DNA of 64,000 nt from Burkholderia cepacia (GCF_001718835.1 NZ_CP013444.1:2232001-2296000), one strand, 5' to 3'. Shown: positions 8,689-17,923, counted from the stretch's first letter. Translations and numbers: made by a program. The notes: generated from the sequence alone by a model not told the origin.

Positions 8689-9152
8689 TGAACGGCGCCA
8701 TCCGCCGGATCGACGCGTACGCGGCCGCGCTGCTGCGGCCGCTCGCGCGCAGCCGGGTCGTGCGCTGGCCGGCCCTGCTCGGCCTGTGCGCCGCATATCT
8801 GCAAGGCGGCCTGCACAAGGCCGGCGACTTCGGCGCGGCCGTCGCCGAGATGCGGCACTTCGGCGTCGAGCCGGCCGCGCCGGTCGCCGCGCTCGTGATC
8901 GCCGTCGAGCTGGTCGCGCCGCTGCTGATCCTCACCGGCGTGCTGCGCTGGCTCGGCGCCGGCGTGCTCGCGGGCTTCACGCTGTTCGCCGCGTACGTCG
9001 CGAACGCGTTCTGGCACGCGCCGCCCGATGCGCGCTTCGGGGCCACGGCCGCGTTCCTCGAACACGTCGGCCTCGCGTGCGCGTTCGTACTGCTCGCGCT
9101 TCACGATCTGCACGAGCGCGGCGCAGACGATCACGCCGCCGGCCCCCAATAG
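8688..9152 (+). CDS. DoxX-family membrane protein
   Basis: A 154-residue membrane protein with about four hydrophobic helices. The pattern LCAAYLQGGLHKAGDF followed by EMRHFGVEPAAPVAALVIAVELVAPLLILTG is the DoxX signature (the first helix with Gly/Lys, then the long helix with Glu and Pro). DoxX proteins are inner-membrane components linked to quinone or thiol redox and to detoxification; no specific activity can be assigned. Its ATG overlaps the amidohydrolase stop (TGATG), so it is translationally coupled within the operon. Confidence 0.8.
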   Translation: MNGAIRRIDAYAAALLRPLARSRVVRWPALLGLCAAYLQGGLHKAGDFGAAVAEMRHFGVEPAAPVAALVIAVELVAPLLILTGVLRWLGAGVLAGFTLFAAYVANAFWHAPPDARFGATAAFLEHVGLACAFVLLALHDLHERGADDHAAGPQ

Positions 9153-9206
9153 CGGGCTCACCCCGTATCTCCAACCATCATGTCAAACCAAGCAAAGAAA
9201 CCCGTC

Positions 9207-10118
9207 ATGAAACTCAACGCGCTTCTCCTGTCCGCGGCACTCGGCCTGGCCGTTTCGATCGGCGCGACCGGCACGTCGTACGCCGCCCAGCCGCCCGTCG
9301 CGGCGCAAACCGTTGCGGTCGCGCCGCAGTACGACACGACCCACGTGTACGTCGCCCCCGAAGACGTCGACCGCTTCGTCGCGAGCTTCCTCGCGACCTT
9401 CGGCGGCAAGAGCACGCCGCAGGTCGTCGCGACCGTCACGCCGACGCCGAGCTCGACCACGTCGCAACTGCTGCAGACGCCGGTCGGCACGGTCTCGCTG
9501 TTCGGCTTCAAGACGCCCGTGCCCTACCCGTTCGGCGCGGAACGCACCGGCTACCTCGTGAGCGACATCGACCGCGCGATCCGCGATGCGCGCGCGGCCG
9601 GCGCGAGCGTGCTGGTCGAGACGTTCCCGGACCCGATCGGCCGCGACGCCGTGATCCAGTGGCCGGGCGGCGTCAACATGCAGCTCTACGTCCATACGAC
9701 GAAGCCGGACTACGCGCCGTTCGAGCGCGTGCCGGAGAACCGCGTCTACGTGCCGCGCGACGTCGCCAACGCGCTGATCCGCGGGTTCGTGCGCTTCTCG
9801 AACGGCAAGGTGGTGTCCGACGTCGCGCGCGCGCCCGGCGTCGAGATCGGCCGACCCGACGACCACTATCGCCGGGTCCGGATCGAATCGCCGTTCGGCA
9901 AAATGGTCGTCCTCGTGACGGACGGCCAGCTGCCCTATCCGTACGGCCGCGACACCACCGGCTACGAGGTCGCCAGCCTCGCGCAAACGCTCGACAAGGC
10001 CAAGGCCGCGGGCGTGACCGTGCTCGTGCCGCCGTACGCGGCGGACGGGCGCGACGCCGCGATCGTGCAGTTCCCCGGCGGCTACGTCGCCGAGATTCAT
10101 CAGGTGACGCAGCCGTGA
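9207..10118 (+). CDS. secreted VOC (glyoxalase/dioxygenase-fold) protein with two modules
   Basis: About 303 residues with a Sec signal peptide (MKLNALLLSAALGLAVSIGA, cleavage near TSYAA-QPP). The mature part has two tandem VOC-like modules, each opening with a similar strand (DTTHVYVAPEDVDRFV and ENRVYVPRDVANALIRGF) and each containing a PYPxGxxxTGY element followed by an AxxAGxxVLV helix-strand. This is the layout of periplasmic or exported glyoxalase/bleomycin-resistance-fold proteins. Metal ligands are not obvious, so it may be a binding protein rather than an enzyme. I chose 9207 because the signal peptide starts there; an in-frame ATG nine codons earlier is also possible. It lies 54 bases after DoxX and overlaps the porin gene by TGATG. 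Confidence 0.7.
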   Translation: MKLNALLLSAALGLAVSIGATGTSYAAQPPVAAQTVAVAPQYDTTHVYVAPEDVDRFVASFLATFGGKSTPQVVATVTPTPSSTTSQLLQTPVGTVSLFGFKTPVPYPFGAERTGYLVSDIDRAIRDARAAGASVLVETFPDPIGRDAVIQWPGGVNMQLYVHTTKPDYAPFERVPENRVYVPRDVANALIRGFVRFSNGKVVSDVARAPGVEIGRPDDHYRRVRIESPFGKMVVLVTDGQLPYPYGRDTTGYEVASLAQTLDKAKAAGVTVLVPPYAADGRDAAIVQFPGGYVAEIHQVTQP

Positions 10119-11590
10119 TGCGCAAAGCCGACGCCGTGTTTCGACCGCCTCGCGCATCGGCCGGCGTCTGCGCCGCGCTGCTCGGCGCACCCCTGCTCGC
10201 GGCGCTGGCGCTCGCGCCGACGCCGGCCGCCGCGCAGGAGACCGACGCGCCGATCGTGCCGGACGCGCTGCCGACGCAGCGCCCCGCGATCATGACGAAC
10301 CGCTGGCAGGAACGCTGGTATGCGCTCGCGAATCCGGCGTTGCGCACCGAGCCGCTCGACAGCCTCAAGTACATCCCGTTGTCGTCGACCGATCCGTACA
10401 GCTACGTGTCGCTGGGCGCGAGCCTGCGCGAGCGTTTCGAATCGACCGACGCGGGCAATTTCGGCGTCGGGCATACGGCGGGCGATTCGTACCTGATCCA
10501 GCGTTTTCACTTCAACGTCGACGTGCACCTCAACCGGCACGTCGAGCTGTACACCGAGTTCGAGGATGCGCGCGCGTTCGGCAAGAACACCGTGACGCCC
10601 ACCGACAAGAACCCGCTCGACCTGCGGCTCGCGTTCGTGTCGTTCGTGCAGCCGTTCGACGCCGGCACGCTCAAGTTCCGCGTCGGGCGGCAGGATTTCC
10701 TGTTCGACTTGCAGCGCTTCGTGTCGTCGCGCGACGGCCCGAACGTGCGTCAGTCGTTCGACGCGGTCTGGGCGAACTGGGTCAGCGGCCCGTGGCGCGT
10801 GATCGGCTTCGTCAGCCAGCCGGTCCAGTATCGCGACGACAAGCCGTTCGACGACACGTCGAACCCGCACATGCGCTTCCATACGATCCGGATCGAGCGC
10901 CAGGTGCTCGGCAAGAACGAGCTATCCGCGTACTACTCGCTGTACGAGCGCGACAACGCGCACTACGTCGGCGCGCGCGGCAACGAACGCCGCAACGTGT
11001 TCGACGCGCGCTTCGCGGGTGCGGCCAACGGCATCGACTGGGATCTCGAAGCGATGGGGCAGACCGGCCGCGTCGGCCCCGCGAACGTGCGCGCGTGGGC
11101 GGCGGGCTCGCGCATCGGCTACACGTTCGCGAAGGCTGCGTGGACGCCCCGCATCGGGCTGCAGATCGACGCGGCGTCCGGCGACCGGCACCCGGGCGAC
11201 GGCACGCTCGGCACGTTCAATCCGCTGTTTCCGAACGGCTACTATTTCACGCTCGCCGGCTTCACCGGCTACTCGAACCTGATTCACGTGAAGCCGTCGA
11301 TCACGGTCAAGCCGATGCCGAAGCTCACGCTGCTCGGCGCGCTGGCGCTCCAGTGGCGCGCGACGACGGACGACGCGGTCTACACGCAGCCGGCCAACCC
11401 GGTCGCGGGCACGGCCGGACACGGCACGCGCTGGACCGGCGCGTATGCGCAGGTGCGCGCGGACTACACGTTCAACAGCCACCTGACGGGGGCCGTCGAA
11501 GGCGTGTACTACGCGGTGGGCGACACGATCCGGGCCGCGGGCGGCCACAACAGCGAGTACCTGGGCGTCGAGCTGAAGTTTGGATGGTGA
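10118..11590 (+). CDS. alginate-export-family (AlgE-like) outer-membrane porin
   Basis: A 490-residue outer-membrane beta-barrel protein. An N-terminal signal peptide ends after TPAAAQE. The conserved family features are the opening RWQERWYALANP, LGASLRERFES, the long strands around YLIQRFHFNVDVHLNRHVELYTEFEDAR, the plug-like RVGRQDFLFD, and a terminal aromatic residue (ELKFGW) as needed for barrel assembly. Family members (alginate export domain) are anion-selective channels and are often found in catabolic operons as uptake porins for aromatic or sugar acids. As the last gene of the XapX-amidohydrolase operon it probably imports that pathway's substrate. Confidence 0.85.
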   Translation: MRKADAVFRPPRASAGVCAALLGAPLLAALALAPTPAAAQETDAPIVPDALPTQRPAIMTNRWQERWYALANPALRTEPLDSLKYIPLSSTDPYSYVSLGASLRERFESTDAGNFGVGHTAGDSYLIQRFHFNVDVHLNRHVELYTEFEDARAFGKNTVTPTDKNPLDLRLAFVSFVQPFDAGTLKFRVGRQDFLFDLQRFVSSRDGPNVRQSFDAVWANWVSGPWRVIGFVSQPVQYRDDKPFDDTSNPHMRFHTIRIERQVLGKNELSAYYSLYERDNAHYVGARGNERRNVFDARFAGAANGIDWDLEAMGQTGRVGPANVRAWAAGSRIGYTFAKAAWTPRIGLQIDAASGDRHPGDGTLGTFNPLFPNGYYFTLAGFTGYSNLIHVKPSITVKPMPKLTLLGALALQWRATTDDAVYTQPANPVAGTAGHGTRWTGAYAQVRADYTFNSHLTGAVEGVYYAVGDTIRAAGGHNSEYLGVELKFGW

Positions 11591-12162
11591 GCGCGGTGTG
11601 CCGTCCTTGCCGGATCATTCGATCGGCAAGCGGCAACCGCGCAATCTCCAGCTCGGCCCCTTGACGCACCGATCAATCAAACAATCAGCGTCATCATCAA
11701 TAAAATCAAAACGAAATCGCAAAACCTCAACAATAATCGACATTAAAAACGAGACACACAACCACAATAAAATGCAATCGACCACAACAAATCAATCACA
11801 CATTTAAATCCCTCCAAACCTCAAAATCTGCCATAGAATCCATTCAACGCAACTCAAGCAACATAAAACTGGAATTCAAATTAAAAATTTACTCCAATAA
11901 TTCACCCGCAACGTTTCGAGCGCACGACAACACATCACAAAAATTCCGTCACTCGAAAACCAATAACACCGACAGTAAATTCCATCTTTTTGCGACACGC
12001 GTTCGTCGCATCACGAAACGGGGTGCATTCCAGATTCCCGCGGGACGACACCTCGACGGCGTCAAGCATCAACCTTGCTCTCCCATTGAGCACCGCCTTT
12101 AAATTTCGACCAATGGTCGTCCCCATACAAAGCGCCGGATTGCAAGATCGCAGGAGATCGAC
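11591..12162. other. AT-rich spacer, no gene seen
   Basis: About 570 bases of strikingly AT-rich sequence (many short A/T runs from 11690 to 11960) between the porin and protease genes. No convincing coding frame is present. It should contain the protease promoter and contrasts sharply with the flanking GC-rich genes, suggesting foreign DNA. Confidence 0.5.
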
Positions 12163-13305
12163 ATGAACAGGACCGGGCATCAACTCATTTTGATAGCATC
12201 AATTTCATTAATTTCGACGAGCCCTCATGCGCAGCAAATAAAAATCCAAGGCAATATCACGCAGATCACCATGCCGGAACAGAAACTGCAGAGGGCCACA
12301 CTCGATTTCAAGAATGCGCTGCCGATGCCGCTGCCGCGGCCGAGAGTCGCGCCCGCCTCATTGACCGATTCGATGCTGTACGGGCCACCGCGCTTCCCCG
12401 GGAATCCGGGCGCTGAACGCGGCGGCACGGGAGACGGCAAGCTGCGGCCCGTGCAGCTCGCCCCTGCCAGCGATTCGAGTCAACCTGGCGTGGAGCCGCA
12501 GGAATTCGGCACGTCGAATCACCCGTTCACGACGAACCGGGTCAACGCCAACGGAGACAATACCCAGTATTACTACCCGTTCCGGGCCGCCGGGAAACTG
12601 TTCTTCAATATCGGCTCGGCAACCTACGTGTGCTCCGCCTCGCTGATCAAGCCGGGAATCGTCGTCACGGCCGCGCATTGCGTCGCGAATTTCGGTCAGC
12701 AGCAGTTCTACTCGAACTGGGTGTTCACGCCTGCATATAGCAATGGAACGGCGCCCTATGGCGTCTGGAGCGTGGCGTCCGCGACCGTCTTGACGTCGTA
12801 CTACAACGGCACCGACCCATGTGCGCAGCCGGGCGTCATTTGCCAGGACGACGTGGCCGTGCTGGTCCTGGTCCCGCAAGCAGGCTCGTATGCGGGAAAC
12901 AGTGCCGGCTGGTTCGGCTACGGCTGGAACGGCTACGGCTTTACTCCGTCCGGAACGACGCTGATCAACCAGCTCGGCTACCCGGTTGCGCTTGATGGCG
13001 GCGGCCTCATGCAGCGCAACGACTCCCAGGGATTCGTCGCCTCCGGCTCGTCGAACAATACGATCATCGGTTCGCTGATGACCGGCGGTTCGAGCGGCGG
13101 GCCGTGGCACGTCAATCTTGGCATGGCGCCGGTGCTCAACGGCACGAGCTTCGGCAGTGCGCCCGCTCGCAACACCGTGGTCGGCGTGACGAGTTGGGGA
13201 TATACCGATCCGTCGATCAAGCAACAAGGCGCGTCGCCGTTTACGAGCGGCAACATCGTGCCCCTCGTGAATAACGTGTGCACCAGCTCGCCGGCGGCCT
13301 GTTGA
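12163..13305 (+). CDS. secreted trypsin-like serine protease
   Basis: A 380-residue exported protease. A Sec signal peptide (LILIASISLISTSPHAQQ) is followed by a proline-rich pro-region (about residues 30-120) and an S1-fold catalytic domain. The catalytic triad is visible: His in VVTAAHCVANF, Asp in CQDDVAVLVLVP and Ser in MTGGSSGGPWHV. Additional cysteines (YVCSAS, DPCAQPGVIC, NNVCTSSPAAC) allow disulfides, fitting an extracellular enzyme. The start is supported by GGAG about eight bases upstream. It stands alone, facing the nic operon convergently. The AT-rich leader region and lower codon bias at the 5' end suggest acquisition. Target proteins are unknown; a role outside the cell is inference. 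Confidence 0.85.
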   Translation: MNRTGHQLILIASISLISTSPHAQQIKIQGNITQITMPEQKLQRATLDFKNALPMPLPRPRVAPASLTDSMLYGPPRFPGNPGAERGGTGDGKLRPVQLAPASDSSQPGVEPQEFGTSNHPFTTNRVNANGDNTQYYYPFRAAGKLFFNIGSATYVCSASLIKPGIVVTAAHCVANFGQQQFYSNWVFTPAYSNGTAPYGVWSVASATVLTSYYNGTDPCAQPGVICQDDVAVLVLVPQAGSYAGNSAGWFGYGWNGYGFTPSGTTLINQLGYPVALDGGGLMQRNDSQGFVASGSSNNTIIGSLMTGGSSGGPWHVNLGMAPVLNGTSFGSAPARNTVVGVTSWGYTDPSIKQQGASPFTSGNIVPLVNNVCTSSPAAC

Positions 13306-13337
13306 ATGCCGTCATCAACCGAGCGACACGGCGGGCA

Positions 13338-13362
13338 GGCCCGCGCCCGTCCTGCGCGGGCC
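13338..13362. terminator. GC-rich hairpin in the convergent gap
   Basis: A perfect 9-bp stem (GGCCCGCGC...GCGCGGGCC) with a 7-base loop lies between the protease stop and the stop of the cytochrome gene. It has no T-tract on either strand, so it is a plausible but not canonical bidirectional terminator. Confidence 0.4.
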
Positions 13363-13383
13363 GCGGACTCGCCTGCCGCTCGG

Positions 13384-15858
13384 CTAGCCTGACCGCCGAA
13401 TCCGCGCCGACGCCGCCTCCAGATCGCGCCAGGCCGGCTGCCCCGGCGCGTAGCGCGCGCGAATGTAGGCGGCCAGCTCGGCCATTTGCCGGTCGTCGAA
13501 TGCGTCGCCGAAACCCGGCATGTAGCCGAGCCCGGCGGTCGCCGGATGATCGATGCCGTTGTGCAGCACGCGCAACAGGTTGTCCGGCGCGTCCTGGCTC
13601 ACGCTCGTATTCAGCCCCATCAACGGGCGCACGCCGAAATGGCCGACGCCGCCCGACTCCGCATGGCATACCGCGCAGGCCGTGTCGAACGCGCGGCGGC
13701 CGTTTTCGAGGCCGAGCGTCGCGGCCGCTTCGGCGCCGCGCGCCTGGCGAGCGGCCGCATCGGCGACGGCCGCGGCGTCGACGTGCGGCGACAGCGACGC
13801 GACGTAGTGCGCGATCGCGCGCACGTCCGACTCGGGGAGCGCCGCCAGTCCGGCGACGACCGGCGCCATCGGCCCCGCGGCAACGCCGTGCTGCGCCGAA
13901 AACCCGGTGCGCAGATAGTCGTACAGCGCATCCTCGGTCCACGGCACCGGCGACGCTTTCGACGCGACCAGCGACGGCGCCGTCCACCCTTCCGCGACGC
14001 CGCCCGACAGATACGCGAGCCCGCCCTTCTCCGCGCCGAGCGCGTTGCGCGGCGTGTGGCACGCACCGCAATGACCGGCGCCGTCGACGAGGTACTTGCC
14101 GCGATTCCACATCGCCGAGCGATCCGGCGCCGGCGCGAACGGCCGCGCGTCGTGGAACAGCCAGTTCCAGCCCGCGACGAGCCGGCGCTGGTCGAGCGGG
14201 AACGGCAGCTTCGTTTTCGGCGGCGTGTGCTTCACGGCGGGCTGCGACATCAGGTACGCATACAACGCCAGCAGGTCCGCTTCGCTCATGCGCGCAAACG
14301 CCGTATACGGGAACGCCGGGTACAGATGCGTGCCGTCGCGCGCGATGCCTTCGCGCATCGCCCGCGCGAAGGCGGAATACGTCCATGCGCCGATGCCGGT
14401 TTCCGGATCGGGCGTGATGTTGGTCGTGTAGATCGTGCCGAACGGCGTATCGAGCGCAAGGCCGCCCGCGTTGACCCGGCCACCCGGCGCGGTGTGGCAT
14501 ACCGCGCAATCGCCGGCGAGCGCGATCTGTCGGCCGCGCTCGAGCGTCGCCGCGCTCCACATCGCGCCGTCCGCCCCGCCCACCCCACCCGCCGCAACCG
14601 GCGCGATCGGCGCGGGGCCGGGCAGCAGCGTGCACGCCACGCCGATCAGCCCGCCGACCATGCCGCCGCCCCCGAGCCAGCGACGCCAGCGCGGCATTGC
14701 GGAACGCATCGCGGACTTCGACGACGCGCGCTCGTGCGTGTCGACCGGTATGGCACGCATCAACGCGGCGCGAATGCTTTCGGCATCGAACGGCGGCGCA
14801 CGAAACCGGACGCCGGTCGCGTCGTACAGCGCATTCGCGATCGCTGCCGCCGCAGGCGCGGCGGCCTCGTCGATGCGTTGTGCATCCCGTGCCGACAGCG
14901 CGAGCGGACGCGCGTCCGCCGCGACGTCGCGCATCGCCACGAGTTCGTGCGAGACGGCCGCCCGCGCGTGCCCGTCCGCCTCGTCATGAGCGGGACGCGC
15001 GGACAGGCGCGCGCCCATCACGCGCGAGATCGTCGCCTCGATCTGCGACGCGGGCAATCCCGTCAGCGTCGCGCTACCCGGCTGCCCCGAGCCCCGCCCG
15101 GCCACGACGCGCCGCACGGCGACGTCGCCGGTCGAACGGTCGACGTCCACGTCGACGACCCACGCGGTCCAGCTTGCCTGCCTGTCGGTCGTCTCGCTCT
15201 TGCCTGCCGACCCGCCATCAACGGTCGCGGCGAAGGCGTGCGCGTCGTCATTGCCGGCTCCGGCCCGCTCGACGCCTGCCCCACCCATCGCCGCCACCGC
15301 GCCGTCGAAAGCAAAGCCGCGCCCGCGCAGCCGGGATGACGGCCGTTCGCTCGCCGATCCGGCCGACGCGCCCCATGCCGCCCGCTCCGCGACCATTCGG
15401 ATGACTTCGCGCGGACCGGCATCGTCGCGTGGATCGAGATGCTGGAGACGCAGCACAACCGGATCGCGCCCCATGTCGCCCGCCAGTTCGTCGATGAACG
15501 ACTCGCGCGCGAACACGTGCGCATGCGGTGGAATCGCACGGCCTGCATCGTCGATCTCGACCGACGCGTGCGCGTGCCGATAGACGAACGTCGCCGGCGC
15601 ATCCGCGCAATTCGCGGCAACCGGCGCACGCAATTCGTCAGACAGGCGATCGAGCTGCGCGCGGTAGCGCCACGTCGTCATGCGGCCGTCATAGGCGGTA
15701 CGGGTTTCGACGTCGAGCGCCGCGCGCGCGTCCGGATCGTCCGTCGGCCATCGATATTGCGCGTGCCGGTATCGGGACGCATCGCCGCCCGGGCTGGCCG
15801 CGTCGACGTCCGCGCCGCCGGGCGCGCCGTGCGCGTGCGTCGTCGGTTCACTGTTCAT
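13384..15858 (-). CDS. nicotinate hydroxylase cytochrome c subunit with degenerate Mo-domain N-terminus
   Basis: An 824-residue protein. Residues 1 to about 370 align with only the C-terminal third of a xanthine-dehydrogenase-type Mo subunit: FIDELAGDMGRDPVVLRLQHL, SWTAWVVDVDVDRSTGDVAVRR and IANALYDATGVRFRAPPF. The first two-thirds and the GAGES-type catalytic Glu motif are absent. A hydrophobic segment (GGGGMVGGLIGVACTLLPG, near residue 400) then anchors three cytochrome c domains with haem motifs CAVCH, CGACH and CAVCH. This equals the C-terminal half of the fused P. putida-type NicB, which passes electrons from the hydroxylase to the respiratory chain. The complete Mo domain is encoded separately at 21408. 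The start overlaps nicA by 11 bases. The Mo remnant probably docks the partner subunits. Confidence 0.8.
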   Translation of the reverse strand: MNSEPTTHAHGAPGGADVDAASPGGDASRYRHAQYRWPTDDPDARAALDVETRTAYDGRMTTWRYRAQLDRLSDELRAPVAANCADAPATFVYRHAHASVEIDDAGRAIPPHAHVFARESFIDELAGDMGRDPVVLRLQHLDPRDDAGPREVIRMVAERAAWGASAGSASERPSSRLRGRGFAFDGAVAAMGGAGVERAGAGNDDAHAFAATVDGGSAGKSETTDRQASWTAWVVDVDVDRSTGDVAVRRVVAGRGSGQPGSATLTGLPASQIEATISRVMGARLSARPAHDEADGHARAAVSHELVAMRDVAADARPLALSARDAQRIDEAAAPAAAAIANALYDATGVRFRAPPFDAESIRAALMRAIPVDTHERASSKSAMRSAMPRWRRWLGGGGMVGGLIGVACTLLPGPAPIAPVAAGGVGGADGAMWSAATLERGRQIALAGDCAVCHTAPGGRVNAGGLALDTPFGTIYTTNITPDPETGIGAWTYSAFARAMREGIARDGTHLYPAFPYTAFARMSEADLLALYAYLMSQPAVKHTPPKTKLPFPLDQRRLVAGWNWLFHDARPFAPAPDRSAMWNRGKYLVDGAGHCGACHTPRNALGAEKGGLAYLSGGVAEGWTAPSLVASKASPVPWTEDALYDYLRTGFSAQHGVAAGPMAPVVAGLAALPESDVRAIAHYVASLSPHVDAAAVADAAARQARGAEAAATLGLENGRRAFDTACAVCHAESGGVGHFGVRPLMGLNTSVSQDAPDNLLRVLHNGIDHPATAGLGYMPGFGDAFDDRQMAELAAYIRARYAPGQPAWRDLEAASARIRRSG

Positions 15859-16351
15859 CGTCGTGTCGCAGATACCGCGCGGCGCGATGCACCGCCCGGA
15901 TGATCTCGAGATGCGTGCCGCAGCGGCACAGATTGAAGCGCAGCGCGTCGCGAATCGCGTCGTCGTCCGGCGCCGGGTTGCGATCGAGCAGCGCCTTCGT
16001 GCTCATGATCATCCCGTTCAGGCAGTAGCCGCACTGCGCTGCCTGTTCGTCGATGAACGCCCGCTGGATCGGGTGCGGCGCATCGAGCGAGCCGAGCCCT
16101 TCGAGCGTCGTGACCGTCCGCCCGGCCGCCGCGGCGACGGGCACCACGCATGAGCGCGTCGCCTGCCCGTCGATCAGCACCGTACAGGCGCCGCACTGGC
16201 CGAGCCCGCAGCCGTACTTCGGGCCGTTCAGCGCGAAGTCGTTGCGCAGCACGTAGAGCAGCGGCGTATCGGGCGCGGCTTCGTCGACGGCGCGCTGCAC
16301 GCCGTTGACGCAAAGCGCGAGCGGCCCCGCGACGGAAGTGGAATGCGACAT
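15848..16351 (-). CDS. nicA: nicotinate hydroxylase small [2Fe-2S] subunit NicA
   Basis: A 167-residue iron-sulphur subunit of the xanthine dehydrogenase family. The plant-ferredoxin cluster is bound by YGCGLGQCGACTVLIDG plus RSC, the second [2Fe-2S] cluster by AAQCGYCLNGM and NLCRCGTH. NicA carries electrons from the molybdenum site to the cytochrome domains during hydroxylation of nicotinate at C6 with water as oxygen donor. The length fits the family. The ATG at 16351 begins the conserved region after a short lead-in; a longer in-frame start exists but lacks homology. It follows nicC by 126 bases and overlaps the cytochrome subunit gene. Confidence 0.9.
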   Translation of the reverse strand: MSHSTSVAGPLALCVNGVQRAVDEAAPDTPLLYVLRNDFALNGPKYGCGLGQCGACTVLIDGQATRSCVVPVAAAAGRTVTTLEGLGSLDAPHPIQRAFIDEQAAQCGYCLNGMIMSTKALLDRNPAPDDDAIRDALRFNLCRCGTHLEIIRAVHRAARYLRHDDEQ

Positions 16352-16477
16352 GGGCTGATCCAGAAAATGGGCCTGGGGGCCTCGCAGCACGCCGTGCCGC
16401 CGACAGCGCCCGGCATTGCGCGAGGCCGCTGCGCGCAGTCAGGGATCGTACACGCGCCGGCGGCCGCGCCGCGCTCG

Positions 16478-17635
16478 TCAGGTGGTCGCCGCCACCTTGT
16501 CGTGCGACGGCGACACGAGCGGCACGTCGAACACATCGTACCCGAACACCCACGACGGATCTTCGTTCGCGCGCAGCCACGTGTTGTCGTGCGACACGCG
16601 CTGCACCTTCGACGCGCGCGCCGCGCGGTTCGCCTCATACAGCGCGAACGCGTCCGGGTAATCGCCGGCGCCGACCTCGTCGAGACAGCGCGCGAGCATC
16701 GCGGCGTCCTCGATCGCCATCGCCGCGCCCTGCGCCATGTGCGGCTTCATCGGATGGCACGCGTCGCCGAGCAGCACGAGGCGGCCGCGGCTCCACAGCG
16801 GCAGCGGGTCGCGCTCGAGCAGCGGCCACTTGGTGATCGACGGCGAGACGTCGATCAGGTGCTGGATATCCGGATGAAAGCCGGCGAACGCTTCGCGCAT
16901 CTCGTCGCGGCTGCTGTCGACCATCGACACGCCTTCCGGCCACTCGGCCTGCGGCACGCCGGTCACGTAGTAGTACTCGTCGCGCTTTTCCGTCACGTAG
17001 TAGACCATCATGTGACGATCCTCCGACCACCACTTCACGCACATGTCGTAAGGCTTGTTGCCGAGCAGCGACGCGGGGAACACCGCCCGGTGCGCGACAT
17101 ACCCCGTGTAGCGCGGCGGCGCGGCGCCGAGCAGGTGCTCGCGGATCCGCGAATTCACCCCGTCGGCGCCGATTACGATGTCCGCGGTCTCGACGCTGCC
17201 GTCCGCGAAGGACAGGCGCACCGCGTCGCCGGTGTCGTCGACCGACGCCAGGCGCTTGCCGAAACGGATCGTGCCGGGCGTCACGGCCTGCGTCATCAGC
17301 GCATGGAAATCGCCGCGATGCACGGTCAAGTAGCTCGCGCCGTAGGTCTTCAGCGCGTAGTCGCCCAGCGGAATCCGCGCGATCACGTCGGCCGTCCGCC
17401 AGTCGCGGCTGGTCCAGCAATCCGGGTGCGAACCCATCCGGTTCAGCGCGTCCTCGCAGCCGATGCGCCGCATGACCTTCATCACGTTCGGGCCAAGGTG
17501 GATGCCGGCGCCAAGGCGTGAGAACGCGGGCGCCTGCTCGTACAACGCGACGTCGTAGCCGCTGCGCTGCAGAAGGCCGGCGGCGGCCGTGCCGCCGAGA
17601 CCGGCGCCGATGATTGCGATACGGGGTTTGCTCAT
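16478..17635 (-). CDS. nicC: 6-hydroxynicotinate 3-monooxygenase NicC
   Basis: A 385-residue FAD-dependent aromatic hydroxylase, matching the usual NicC length. The dinucleotide-binding fingerprint is IAIIGAGLGGTAAAGLL at the N-terminus, the DG motif is GADGVNSRIREHLLG, and the GD motif is LLGDACHPMKPHMAQGA. NicC performs decarboxylative hydroxylation of 6-hydroxynicotinate to 2,5-dihydroxypyridine using NADH and O2 in the cytoplasm. The start at 17635 has an AGGAGAT ribosome-binding site and directly precedes the Rossmann fold; upstream in-frame ATGs add an unrelated 53 residues. It is the first gene of the leftward nicC-nicA-cytochrome operon and is divergent from nicE; a candidate NicR site lies about 75 bases upstream. 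Confidence 0.92.
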   Translation of the reverse strand: MSKPRIAIIGAGLGGTAAAGLLQRSGYDVALYEQAPAFSRLGAGIHLGPNVMKVMRRIGCEDALNRMGSHPDCWTSRDWRTADVIARIPLGDYALKTYGASYLTVHRGDFHALMTQAVTPGTIRFGKRLASVDDTGDAVRLSFADGSVETADIVIGADGVNSRIREHLLGAAPPRYTGYVAHRAVFPASLLGNKPYDMCVKWWSEDRHMMVYYVTEKRDEYYYVTGVPQAEWPEGVSMVDSSRDEMREAFAGFHPDIQHLIDVSPSITKWPLLERDPLPLWSRGRLVLLGDACHPMKPHMAQGAAMAIEDAAMLARCLDEVGAGDYPDAFALYEANRAARASKVQRVSHDNTWLRANEDPSWVFGYDVFDVPLVSPSHDKVAATT

Positions 17636-17708
17636 GCGGATCTCCTGAACGTGACGTGATCCCGCTGTGTCGAAGGTCCTCGAGCGGGCTGGTTGATGAT
17701 GCGTCCAT

Positions 17709-17722
17709 GTAGCGTACACACT
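17709..17722 (-). promoter_or_regulatory. candidate NicR operator upstream of nicC
   Basis: GTAGCGTACACACT. The exact reverse complement of this 14-mer occurs at 24448-24461 upstream of nicT, and a shorter version is at 17856 on the nicE side. Recurrence only in nic promoters points to a pathway regulator site, most simply the MarR-type NicR encoded in the locus. Confidence 0.6.
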
Positions 17723-17854
17723 CATAATAATTCCAACAAGGAGATTGTTTGCTGCTGCCTTCACATACTGTAAAACACGTACAAATCCCTTCAATAGAGC
17801 ATCAAATGGTTAACCAAGCATGCCGCCGGGTTTTTGATACGTTGCAGTTTTCAA

Positions 17855-17867
17855 ACGTACACACTAG
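17855..17867 (+). promoter_or_regulatory. candidate NicR operator upstream of nicE
   Basis: ACGTACACACTAG shares the core CGTACACACT with the nicC-side site, in the same orientation, about 60 bases before the nicE ATG. It fits an operator overlapping the nicEDXF promoter. Confidence 0.55.
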
Positions 17868-17923
17868 ACTTTGATCGAACCCGAGTGCGCTCGCCGCCCT
17901 TACCCGCCACGGAGCCTTCCGCC

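Noticed and set aside
13486..15339. 617-codon frame opposite the cytochrome subunit gene
   Set aside because: Antisense shadow with extreme Arg content; the real strand has three haem motifs and an intact domain order.
17771..17785. further GTAC-containing sequence (CACGTACAAA) as an extra NicR site
   Set aside because: Matches only the GTAC core and lacks the ACACT half; weaker than the four listed sites.
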